This document shows positions 33,804 through 44,259 of a stretch of DNA of 64,000 bases, piece by piece. Source of the stretch: Takakia lepidozioides (lineage: Eukaryota; Streptophyta; Takakiopsida; Takakiales; Takakiaceae); NCBI GenBank assembly GCA_030704615.1, contig CM060733.1, positions 72,602,001-72,666,000 of the forward strand, in the 5' to 3' direction. Both the position numbers and the translations under genes were made by a program. Positions within the stretch are counted from its first letter, which is position 1, and each line of letters opens with the position of its first letter. The notes beneath the pieces were generated by a model that was not told the origin of the DNA, searched no databases, and saw nothing but the letters and a program-made list of their open reading frames with translations.

Positions 33804-36747
33804 TCACGCCGTAGCTATGCTCTTCCGGTCTTGAATACCATCCACGATATCTGGCCTGTTTGTGGGCCGATCGCCTACAAAAGGCTGGACTGTTCTTTGT
33901 CGTTTATGGAATTGGGACGCATTCGAAGGTGGTCTCAAAGAAGGAATCGGAGGGGGGTGTGCCCGAGATGGGCCGACATTAAATGGTCCGACATGTGAGA
34001 AACCACGGGTCTGCTGCGCAATACGTAAGTTAAGGTGGAATTGTAATGACAGGTTGTCATCATCCCAGGCTTCAACTTCCGTCCGGTCCAATGCAGCAGA
34101 ATGATGCATGCGTGTGGAAAACAGATCAACTCTATTGCTTCTTCATGTCCGCTGTGTTGATGGGGAGCTGGATCGGTTTTCGGATTGTGGTGGAGCTGGT
34201 CATAAAGGTGAGGCATGTTCCCGTCCCGTCGACTGTACAATGGATTCGACCCCATCGTTTGTATGAACAAGGTTGCGTACGTTGTTCGATTCTGGTAGTT
34301 CATCACCTATGAGCTCCATTGGGGCACTGCCGGTGGCTTCAGCGTGTAGTGGGGGGCAAGAGTCGACCCCAACTTCATTTTAAAGACCATATTCTGGGGA
34401 GGACACAATTACAGCATGACACTCATCTGCGATACGTACTTCGTCAAGAATGTCATCAAAGGTCGGCTGGATATAGGCATCATCCTCTGTGAACGTAAAC
34501 GGGTCATACGCATTGTCGGGAGCATCATCGCACCCATCTCCACTATCAGAGGCAGATGACTCCCCTCTGAGATGATTCTCTCTGAGACTCAGTATCGTCA
34601 CTCATCGAATCTCCCTTAGAAGCAGAGTCTTCAGAATGCGAATTCCTCTCATATCATGCTGCAGCATCATCCGCTGTCATCTCACGTAGCAATCGGCAAT
34701 TGGTACATACATACACCAATTTGTCAGCCCTCGCGGGATTCAACCTGTTGCGAATTTTGTTGTGAACAAATGAGTAACTGCTCCAATTTCGTTTGCAAGA
34801 TGAGGCAGAGCACACTTGGGCAAGAATAAGCTTCGCAATGGGAGCTAATGTTCTTGCTCCAGCACCAATCAAATCCCACCATTCACGTGGCAACATGTTG
34901 AGCTCTTTCGGATCCGGCATGTCCTCGAAAGGGTCGCGGCGATCTGAGAAGCATTGGTACTCGGATATAGCTTTCTCTCCCATGTTGCCAGGAGCCAGTC
35001 GCATGAGGACTCGTACGAGGCCGACCTTGGCATCAGCGTCGTCTCGGAGCATGGTACTGTCGAGCAAGAATGGATTGAGCAAAGCCCCCGCATAATGCAA
35101 GTCCGTTCGAACCATCGACCAGCGGTCGTAAAATGCATCCTCAGCACTGTACGCAAGTTCAGGTTCCAAGGAGAAGGGAAGATGCCTCAGGGATTGGACA
35201 TGCTTCTCAAGATTTTGCATTAGTAACCATGCCTTGCCCATTACTGGTTGTTTTCCATCGACCTCCCGCAAGACGATTAGCACCGGCTCTACCATATAAA
35301 CAAAGTTCTCACATTTCTTCCAGAAATCATCGCTGCGAATGGTGTTCCGAACCTTTCGACTTTTGCCCAATGACTTGGTTTTTCTCAAGTCCCGCAATGT
35401 CCGTATATACGCCTCCCATTGAGGATTGATGATGGTGTGCTCAAGACAGCTCTTCACCATCACCAACCGATCCACCATCAAGAAGTTAGTGGCAAAACGG
35501 GTTTCGCCTGGATTCCGGAGGCTGTATTTGGGTTCGTGCCTCCTATATATTGTCAAAAAGATGTGGTGTGTGCGGATAAACAACACAACGGTCTTCGCTC
35601 GCTTGACAAGTTGTTTCACCCACTGTTCTTTTCCCCAATCTTCCAAAATGAGGTCAAGGATATGAGCAGCACAGCCTTGATAGTACATATGGGGATACCG
35701 TGCCAATAACATGTCTGCAGTGTTTCTCATGTTAGCGGCATTGTCTGTGCATATTTGCACGATTCTATTATTTCCAACCTGTTTGATGAAGTCCATCAAT
35801 AGCTGGCATTGATAACGTCCATCTTTTTTCTCACCGCTAGTATCCACCAATCCCAAGAACTGTTCCCCAGCTGGACATACGAGCATGACATTGAACAATG
35901 GTCTGTTTGTAACAAAAAAAATAAAAAATAGGTGGACGCGTTGTCAAAGCAAGCGTAACTTATGGTGTCACTTGACCCAGAAGGGCTACTGCCTTCCGGT
36001 AGGAAAGTGGACACTTTTTGTAACAACCAACAGGGTGGTTTGAACCCACAACCACTCGTAAGAGGGTATATACCCTTACCACTGGGCTACATGTTGGTTG
36101 TTCTTTGTAACAGAACTCCAACCATCGGCACATATAGTGCTTTCATATTTTCTGATGCACTCGCCCGTCCTATCGTTGACCTTTTGGGTAAGCTCTGTCA
36201 TGGCGTCTTCTAGTAATCCTGTGCGGAGATTGTGATAAGAAGGAGGCACTTACGTGGATCTGGACTCCGCGATTGCTCTAACGGCAGAAACAAATGTCGA
36301 AAGCCTTGCCACATTAAACGGTATGTTGGCCTCGAAGAAAAACTGCGCCCATTTTTTATCCAACTGTCTTTTCGCAGACAAATTAATGTCTTCATGCATG
36401 GATTGCTGTCGTAATCCTCTACTCCGTTGAGGTGTAGGGGTACAAAGAGGTGTTGAAGCAGATATTGCTCCGGCACAACCCACTTGTCCAAAGACACATG
36501 AAGCCTCACAAGAGTGTGGGCAAAATGGGTTTTTACCCGCATAGATGTTTTAGGGCATAAACCCACCCCGACGCTCTTCACACCTCTATAGCCGAGGTGA
36601 GCGGAGCAGCCGATCCTTACGATAAAAAACTTCAGTCCACATAGGTTGCACTCAACAATGCCAGTGGCACTGACAGTGTTCAGGATTACCGTATACCAAG
36701 GGCTCAATTCCTCCCTCATCTTCACCCAATATCCACTCCCATGGGCC
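33804..36747 (-). pseudogene. hAT-superfamily transposase (BED zinc finger, DUF659, hAT dimerisation), lightly damaged
   Basis: A DNA-cutting transposase gene. A BED-type finger exon starts at 36747 after CACTAG and contains ECNLC, SAHLGY and a later Cys (CNLC ... H ... C). After one frame change near 36480 the frame reads WAQFFFEANIPFNVARLSTF, the usual hAT lead-in, to a GTAAGT donor at 36253. The intron carries a SINE. Exon 2 starts at 35902 in phase (PLFNVMLVCP) and runs 416 codons: DUF659 with CTDNAANM and GCAAHILDLIL, then the C-terminal dimerisation region PREWWDLIGAGA, CSASSCKRNWSSYSF, NKIRNRLNPARADKLVYV. A TGA at about 34654 is followed by an acidic tail (TFDDILDEVRI) in shifted frames down to about 33804. 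The catalytic Asp/Glu set was not verified residue by residue. Confidence 0.85.
35933..36101 (-). mobile_element. tRNA-derived SINE, copy 3, inside the hAT intron
   Basis: On the minus strand: ATGTAGCCCAGTGGTAAGGG (A-box region), GGGTTCAAACC (B box) and the tail TTTCCTACCGGAAGGCAGTAG, GGGTCAAGTGACACCATAAG, CGCTTGCTTTGACAACGCGT. It is full length and lies wholly between the GTAAGT donor (36253) and the acceptor at 35903, so it does not interrupt the reading frame. Confidence 0.85.
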
Positions 36748-37040
36748 CTAGTGATGTAAGCAACAAAAAATGAACCTATGAATGTAGAGTGCAATACCTA
36801 CGAATGTAGAGTATAATGCGATAGCCCAACACTTCTATACCTGTCACCAACCCAAGTGGGTCGATGCACATTGTAGTGTTGAGCTTATACATAATCTGCT
36901 GAAGTGGCTTTGGTGGAAGCTACAATGGCAAAATGTGCACACCCTCCTCTTGGACTACACTCTCGTTCAATGGAATAGAACATCCAAAACAACCTCAAGT
37001 GTTTGCGCCAAAAGAAGTGAGGAGCTTGGTGACCCTACTC

Positions 37041-37052
37041 CTTTATATATGC
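37041..37052 (-). promoter_or_regulatory. TATA box candidate for the hAT transposase gene
   Basis: On the minus strand GCATATATAAAGGAG, about 110 bp downstream of the edge of hairpin array A2 and about 300 bp upstream of the first recognised exon at 36747. Confidence 0.55.
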
Positions 37053-37158
37053 TCCAGGAAGGATGAAAGTGAAATGAAAGTGAAATGACAAAATGACCAA
37101 CCAATAGCGCCAACCCGAAAAGGCGGTACAACCATATTTGTTATAATTTTAAAATTAA

Positions 37159-37818
37159 GCGACCGCAGCTAATACTGCGGTCGCTATTTTTACTTTTTAC
37201 GAAACACAAGCGACCGCCACTATTGCGGTCGCTTTTACTTCCTTTCATTTTGTGAAATATTACGGTCACTTATATTTTGTATATTTAAGCGACCGCCTGT
37301 ATGGCGGTCGCTATTGTTTTTTATTTCGTATTGCGGTCGCTTGATTTGTTTATATATTTAAAATAAATCGACCGCCGATATGGTGGTCTCTTTTCTTCTT
37401 AATATTAAAAAAAAAAACGCAACCGCCAATACGGCGGTCGTTTTTAATCTTTATATTTTGAAGTTTAAGCGACCGCCAGTGTGGCGGTCGCTTTTATTTT
37501 ATATATTTTAAAATCTATGCGACCGCTTGTTTGGCGGTCGCACATATTTTTTATTTTTAAAAAGGCGACCGCCGGTGTGGCGGTTTTATTTTCATATGTC
37601 GCTTGTATTTTTTAAATTTTTAAGATAAAGCGACCGTCATATGGCGGTTGCTTGTTTTTTATGTATTTTTATAATTAAGCGACCGCCATATGGCGGTTGC
37701 TTGTTTTTTATATATTTACAAAATTAAGCGACCGCCAATAAAGCGACCGCCATATTGGCGATCGCTCTTACTTTTTTAATTTTGAAAAATAAAGCGACCG
37801 CCAGAATTGGCGGTCGCT
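37159..37818. repeat. Hairpin array A2 (GCGACCGCC / GGCGGTCGC)
   Basis: About 13 dyads plus two half-units at ~45-50-bp spacing. The loop is 3-8 bases (TAT, AGTG, ATATT), with T-rich then A-rich linkers (TTTTATTTTATATATTTT). One unit, GCGACCGCAG / CTGCGGTCGC near 37159, has changed both arms so that pairing is kept. The array lies just upstream of the hAT TATA box. Linkers differ from arrays A1 and A3, which carry CATTT after the right arm. Confidence 0.85.
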
Positions 37819-38428
37819 TTCATTTTATTAATTTTCAAAATGTATTTGCCACCGCCACCGTGTCGACAACGTGGCTGCTTAAGTGATAGTATTTTACCTA
37901 GTACTATTTTTACCAGAATATTCTCGAAACCAGACGTGAGGGAGGTCATGTCAGCGTCAAGTTTGACGTGACCTGATGCTGACTGACAGACGTGACGCTA
38001 ATAACCGGGTCCGCAGCATTGCCCATGCCCGGTTCTCCAGCTGGGACATACAATGCAGGCTAGAGTTATGGAGAAGAATGATTTTGTAATAGGAAATGAA
38101 TAAACTAAGAGGCCAAATGCTTGGAAAGTCCTGGCTCTAGTATGTGGCTTTATGCAGCCATATATCAAAACACGTGGTCGCTGAAGGGCTTTGTATGTCC
38201 TGTATTCTTGTCCTTCTCACCTTTATGGAACATGTGGATGTCCCTCACTGTTGGATCGGAATTCCAAATCTCAAGCCATCTGATTTTCTGCTCTGGCTCC
38301 ACAACCACAGTTGACAAACGATGCAGTTTCTCCCGTGTCATTTCGGGCTTGCTATGTTTTCCCAGTGGAACTTCATTTAGTTTATGAACTCTGGCCCGAA
38401 AGCGGGGTCGGCTTTTCGGAGCTGAATT

Positions 38429-38703
38429 TGAGTGCGTCAGTGCACTCAGATTCTTGACTCACAATTATTGCTTTGCATTGAGGAGTAGGTAAGCAACACC
38501 TTCTTCTTTTTACTTCCTCTCACCTTATCCCTTGTGCTAAAAAATTGAGTGTGTCGACGTACTCAGTTTCCTGACTCATTTTCTCTGTAGCTTCTTACCT
38601 CCTCTGTGTCCCACATGTTTCTATTCTTTCAGTTCGTCAGAACTAAGCGGAAGGTAAGAAACATAAAAGCTTCTCCTGGAACTGAGTGCGTCGACGCACT
38701 CAG
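38429..38703. repeat. Palindromes B near array A2
   Basis: Three dyads at 38429-38448, 38545-38566 and 38682-38703. The last is a perfect 22-bp palindrome with arms CTGAGTGCGT and ACGCACTCAG around CG. Each is followed by a TTCTTGACTC / TTTCCTGACTC / TTTTGGAGTC phrase, at ~120-135-bp spacing. Confidence 0.8.
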
Positions 38704-39170
38704 ATTTTGGAGTCTTCTTCTTGCCTTCACGTCCCGCTCAGTGAGCCTTCGGATAGACCTTTCCACAGACCTTCAGATAGACCTTGATATAGGACATGTA
38801 CACTGATAAAGTATCAAGGGAGACCATGGTGCATAATAGTAGACCTAATTCTGCCCAACATTCGCATCGTCTTGTGACTTCAAAACGCAGACCAAGTCCA
38901 TGAGCAGACCCAACCCATCTTAGCACTTTGAATATGCTATTATTCTCCTCTCGACAGACCTGTCTGTCGACAGACCTGACAACAGACGTACATAGAGCAT
39001 GTACACTCGTATAGTATCAAGGTGGACTATAGAGCTTGTGAGACGTTCTTCTATAGAGGTACTTCTGCAGGCCATCGGACAGTAAGAACCTTGAATCAGT
39101 TACAGTATACATATATCTGCAATAATCGACATTCAAACGCATGAAAGCCAATAGACACTTAAATTTCATG

Positions 39171-40665
39171 TCAGACCATCACTTGGTACATTGAACATAC
39201 TGGCCAAGTCTCAAAGCAAACCAAAATCATTTCGATGGGCAACCATCCGTTGAGCCATTGAATGAATTTTGATTGATCTCATATTAGTTCGGGACCCGTG
39301 AGAGGGTGTAACAAACGTACTGGCAAAGTTTAAAAGCAAACAAAAATCATTTGGATGGGCAACCATCCGTTGACCCATTCAATGAATTCTGTTTGATCTG
39401 CTATTACTCTGGGATCTGTTGGGCTGCGTTTCGCGTGCACATGATTTTTTTTTAATTCTGTTTTTGAACCGTATACGTAATGACGGCATAAGCAACGCGC
39501 GTGCCAAACTTGGGAGTGAAAAAAATTCATTTGGACCCAAAACCACAGTTTGTTCCCTCTTTTGCACTCCAAAACTTGATTTGTCTTCTACTTCATGCAT
39601 TTTTCATAGAGAGTTATGCAATAGTGAGCGAAGATAACACCTTTTTTTTTCATTTTTTTTTGTCCAAATTTTTGCAGGGATGTAGCGGTGCAAAGGTTGA
39701 AGCCACAAAACAAAATTGAGCCCAAAATAAAATCGTTACCTAGCAGAAACCCCCAATCAAAGGCAGTGTAAACCTAATTATTTGCTTGAAATTCATTTAA
39801 ATTCAATTAAATTCTAAATTGGTTGAGGGGTGAGCGCGTCGATGGGGGGGGCAAATGATTTTTTCTTCTGTTGTGTCTCCGCACATGTGTCGCACATATT
39901 CAAGCACCTTCGGACAAAATGTGAGCTTCAACCACATCCGTTCAATGGGTGCAATAGTCGTGCACCCATGACATGATTTCTTTTTCGCAATGAACAATAT
40001 TGGATGACAGGTGAACGCCTCATTGGCCCATTCAACGAATTTCGATTGATCTCATATTACTCTGGGACCTCTCAAATGGTACATTGAACACACTGCCCAA
40101 GTCTCAAAGCGAACAAAAACCATTTGGATGGGCAACCATTCGTTGGCCCATTCAACGAATTTCGATTGATCGCATATTATTCTGGGATTTGTCAGATGGT
40201 ACGTTGAACATACTGGGAAAGCCTCAAATGGAACCAAAATCATTTGGATGGGCAACCATCTGTTGAGCCATTGAATGAATTTCGATTGATCTCATATTTG
40301 TCCAGGACCTGATACATGGTATGTTGAATATAGTGACAAAGTTCGAAAGCAAACAAAAATCATTTGGATGCTCAACCATTCGATTACCCAATGAATGAAA
40401 TTCGTTTCATCTCATATTAGACCGGGACCTGTTACATGGTATGTTGAACGTGCTGGCAAAGTTTGAAAGCAAATAGAAATGATTTGGATGGTCAACCATT
40501 TGATCGCCCATTCAATGAATTTCGTTTCATCTCATATTACACTGGGACCTATTACATGGTATGTTGAACATACTGGCAAAGTTTGAAAGCAAACAAAAAT
40601 CATTTGGATGGTCAACCATTCGATCGCCCTTTGAACGATTCGATCGCCCATTGATCAAGCTCTTT
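39171..40665 (+). repeat. ~120-bp tandem repeats around and within the right inverted-repeat arm
   Basis: The unit contains GGGACCTGTTACATGGTATG, TTGAACATACTGGCAAAGT, CAAAAATCATTTGGATGGGC, AACCATCCGTTG and TTTCGATTGATCTCATATTA. Two copies lie at about 39171-39425. About six lie at 40010-40665, split from the first two by the ~585-bp unique part of the inverted repeat. Confidence 0.8.
39547..40193 (-). repeat. Right arm of the long inverted repeat
   Basis: The reverse complement of 28051-28680 throughout, with small differences such as an extra ATTAGGTTTACACTGCC near 39760 and an A/T-run change near 39640-39660. It carries no ORF of its own. Confidence 0.8.
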
Positions 40666-42214
40666 CTATGTGTGCCTTGTCTTTTGAAGCTCTGTTTGTA
40701 GTGTCTCATGCTTCGTAATGCGGTGCTTCTCCATGTCCACTTTCTCCAATGTGTTCATGTTCTCTACCCAGAACAGATCCACACATGTGTACAGAAATCC
40801 TTTAAAAAATAAATGACCATGAAAACTTTTGCAAGCCTCATCCCCAGCTTCAAGTTTGGATGGTCAATTGGTTTTTTAAGGATTTCTGCACACATGTGTG
40901 AATCTGTTTCAGGTGGAGAATATCAACACATTGGAAAAATTAGAGTTGGAGAAGCACCTCATTACGAAGCAAGAGACATTACAGAAGACCTCAGCATGTT
41001 GAACATTTGGATGATGAACCATTTCGTTTGTCACTTGAAGCGCTTCTGGAATGATCACATGTTTGTTGGTGGAAGCTAACGCATCCTCGTTTGTCAATCA
41101 TGTCTCCCCCTAGGCCACATTGATCTCGTACCAAGACCTATTACATGGTATGTTCAACATAGTGGCAAAGTTAAAGCAAACAAAAACCATTTGGATGGTC
41201 AACCATTCGAGAGAGAGGTGAATGATTCGATCGCCCATTGATCAAGCTTCTTTCATGGGTGCCCTGCCTTTTGAAGCTCTTTTTGTAGTGCTTCCTGCTT
41301 CGTAATGTGGTGTTTCTCCATGTCCTCTTTCTAGTGATATTCTTGACCTAGAACAGAGTCACAGATGTGTACATAAATACTTCAAAAACCAAGTGACCAT
41401 CAAAACTTGAAGCCTCATCCCCAACTTCAAATTTTGATGGTCATTTGGGTTTTTAAAGATTCCCATACACATGTGTGGATGTATTCCAAATCGAGAACAT
41501 CACCAGATTGGAAAAAGAAGAGCTGGAGAAGCACCTCATTACGAAGCAAGAGACATTACAGAATACCTCAGCATGTTGAACATTTGGATGATGAACCATT
41601 TCGTTCGTCACTTGAAACGCTTCTGGAATGATCACATGTTTGTTGGTGGAAGCTAACGCGTCCTCGTCTGCCAAACATGTCTCCCCCTAAGCCATATTGA
41701 TTTTTGTTCCGGGACCTGTTACATGGTATGTTGAACATAATGGCAAAGTTAAAGCAAACAAAAACCATTTGGATCGTCAACCATTCGAGAGGGAGGTGAA
41801 TGATTCGATCGCCCATTGATCAAGCTTCTGTCACGGGTGCCCTGCCTTTTGAAGCTCTTTTTGTAGTGTCTCCTGCTTCGTAATGCGGTGCTTCTCCATG
41901 TCCTTTTTTTGGTGACATTCTCGATCTAGAAGAGATCCACAGGTGCATAGAAATCCTAAAAAAAACCAAATAACCATCAAAATTTGAAGCCTTATCCCCG
42001 GACCCCAACTTCAAATTTTGATGGTTATTTGATTTTTTAAGGATTTCTATACACGTCTGGATCTCTTCCAGATCGATAATGTCACCAAATTGGAAAAAAA
42101 AAAGCTAAAGAAGCACCGCATTACAAAGCATAACACATTACAGAAGACCTCAGCATGTTCAACATTTGGATGATGTCAGATGAACCATTTCGTTCGTCAC
42201 TTGAAGCGCTTTTG

Positions 42215-43007
42215 GGTAGTTACAGCCTACGGTGGACCAAAATGAGACACACCACGAGTCCCTAAAAGTACGTAAAAGGGGATGTGGTGAATCCTCAACC
42301 ATTGGATTCACGTCAATTTATGATCTCAACCGTCTATTATTGACCATTAAAGACTTTATTTTCAAATCGTGATAGTTTCAGATCACGATAGTTTTTTTTT
42401 CAAATTTGACCTTGATCCACCCCGGGGGTTTACCTTTGGTCTATGTATTTAATGATGTAGTGTTGAGATTTCAAAGAATTATATATGTAAAGGACTTTAC
42501 GAAAATAGTTAGTTTGAAGGCTCAAAATAGTACATAAAGTTTATTTTACTTAATATTTTTGAGTGGATGTTTTCATTCTAGATTCTTTATTCCTCAAAGC
42601 ACATTTGGTCGAGTCCTTTTTTCTAATTCTCTATGAATCAGGCTTTTAAAAAAGTCCATAACGGAATTTATATGGACTATAACAAATCCTTATGGACTTG
42701 TTTAAAAGTCCATAATTTCTAACCATTTGTTTTTTTGGTTATAAGACTTGGAATAGGGGAAATATATGTAGTTGAGAGGTGTCCACCTTCCTACCGGAAG
42801 ACAGTAGCCCTTCTGGGTCAAGTGACACCATAAGTTACGCTTGCTTCGGCAACGCGTCCACTTTTTTTATGTAGTTGAGCCTTCATAACATAGTCTTTTT
42901 TTATTATCAGAATTGTCATTTAGGAGTATGATAATTTACAACTAATCAAGATCCCAAAAAAACAGTACTGTGACAGCATTTTTGGTCCACCGTAGGCTGC
43001 AACTGCC
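42215..43007. mobile_element. ~793-bp non-autonomous TIR transposon
   Basis: Ends GGTAGTTACAGCC-TACGGTGGACC and the inverse GGTCCACCGTA-GGCTGCAACTGCC match over about 27 bp. Flanks CTTTTG (42209-42214) and CTTCTG (43008-43013) fit a 6-bp target duplication, and the uninterrupted repeat unit reads CTTCTG once. No transposase is inside. A related element is at 60.8-61.6 kb. Confidence 0.75.
42778..42862 (+). mobile_element. 5'-truncated SINE copy nested in the TIR element
   Basis: Reads GGTGTCCACCTTCCTACCGG, then GGGTCAAGTGACACCATAAG and TTACGCTTGCTTCGGCAACG, identical in order to the tail of the SINE at 35.9 kb. The tRNA-like head is absent. Confidence 0.75.
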
Positions 43008-43702
43008 CTTCTGAAATGATCTCATGTTTGTTGGTGGGATGATGAAGGTAACGCGTCCTCGTCTGCCAATCATGCCTCCCCCTAGGCCACATTGATCTCG
43101 TACTAGTCGAAGACTCCCCTAGGCCACATGGGACGGTTCATGTGATGCATTTTCATAAATGCGACGTGATACATTTGTGAAATGATATCACATCAATCGT
43201 TTAATGAGGCCAATGCACATCTTCCACACTATGGCGGAAATGTTCGTCACTTGAAGCCACAAATACAAATAATCCGTGCAAACAATCTCAAGAATCATAT
43301 GTACAGCAAGGTGTTTGATACTGCCGATGTTAATGTAGCCGATTTCTATAGGAATCATTTTGCTACTCCCATGCCAACAACACCAGGTCTACTAAGACTG
43401 CCATATTCCAAATTCCGTATCAGCCACCACGGACATGAAACCAGGAACTGAGCACCAAATCTCCAATTCATTCTATTTATGGTGGGCCATGGCTGATACT
43501 TTCGTTTGAACATGACAGTCTCAAAGGACCTGATGTTGTTGGCATGGGAATAGCAAAAGACTACTACAAAATTCAGCTAGAGGAACAACAATAGCATCAA
43601 ACACCTTCTAGTAAATATGATTGTTGACATTGGTTGTGACAGCTCCAATCAATAGAGAACTCGCACCATCAGTTGCGCTCTAGCAGTAGTACCGGTCCCC
43701 CG

Positions 43703-44257
43703 AGTAAATAAAGTTCCGTTGTAAATACTAAATTGCATATGCTCGAGCCTCACAGATGTCATTTCAACAAAATCGGTCGTGTACTGTGTCACTGTTTGTA
43801 TATTCCAATGTTTCAATGTTTCTGACAGGTAATGAAAAAATGATATATTGGTTCCGTAGGAGTTAGACAACAAACGTTCCATATCTCATTCAAATGTCGA
43901 TACTACCATGAGAGGCATGGATCCAAAAGTAATAGGTGTACATGCGACCTCCGGACGTTCAAGTAGACCATTCGCTGGACCTAGTATCGAACGTTCGGAC
44001 TTCGGAGGTTGCATGTGTACCTATTACTTTCCGATCCATGTCTCTCATGATAGTGTCGCACATTTGAATGACATGTGGAACGTTTGTTGTCTAACTCCTA
44101 CGGAACCAATACATCGTTTTCTCATAACCTTATCAGAAACATTGGAACATTACAAATATAAACAGTGAGACAATACACAAACCATTTATGTTGCAATGAC
44201 AGGTGCGAGGGTCGAGCATATGCAATGTAGTATTTACAATGGGATTTTATTTATTAC
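43703..44257. repeat. ~555-bp near-palindrome (long hairpin)
   Basis: Arms 43703-43959 and 43988-44257 are inverted copies. They share TTGTAAATACTAAATTGCAT, GGTTCCGTAGGAGTTAGACA, ATGGATCCAAAAGTAATAGG and CATGCGACCTCCG against their complements, with small indels. The central loop is about 28 bp. No ORF is supported in it. Confidence 0.8.
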
Positions 44258-44259
44258 AT

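Larger units (their letters stand above)
28051..40193 (-). mobile_element. Candidate ~12-kb composite element bounded by ~640-bp inverted repeats
   Basis: The outer parts, 28051-28680 and 39547-40193, are inverted copies of one sequence, with roughly nine of ten bases matching by eye. Inside are two minus-strand transposon-type genes (RING-H2 protein, hAT-like transposase), each with a hairpin array and TATA box at its 5' side. This layout suggests one element with long terminal inverted repeats. It could instead be two insertions flanked by fragments of the same repeat. No target-site duplication is evident, and the right arm runs on into further copies of its 120-bp subunit. Confidence 0.5.
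40548..43110. repeat. Three tandem ~570-bp units, each a foldback hairpin
   Basis: Units start with the GGGACCTGTTACATGGTATG phrase at about 40548, 41131 and 41707; the third is split by a TIR element. In each, a left arm (CTTCGTAATGCGGTGCTTCTCC ... CACATGTGTACAGAAATCC) is matched by its inverted copy (GGATTTCTGCACACATGTGT ... GGAGAAGCACCTCATTACGAAG in part). The loop region contains CCTCATCCCC between AAAATTTGAAG-type stems. Arms are about 100 bp or more. Confidence 0.75.
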
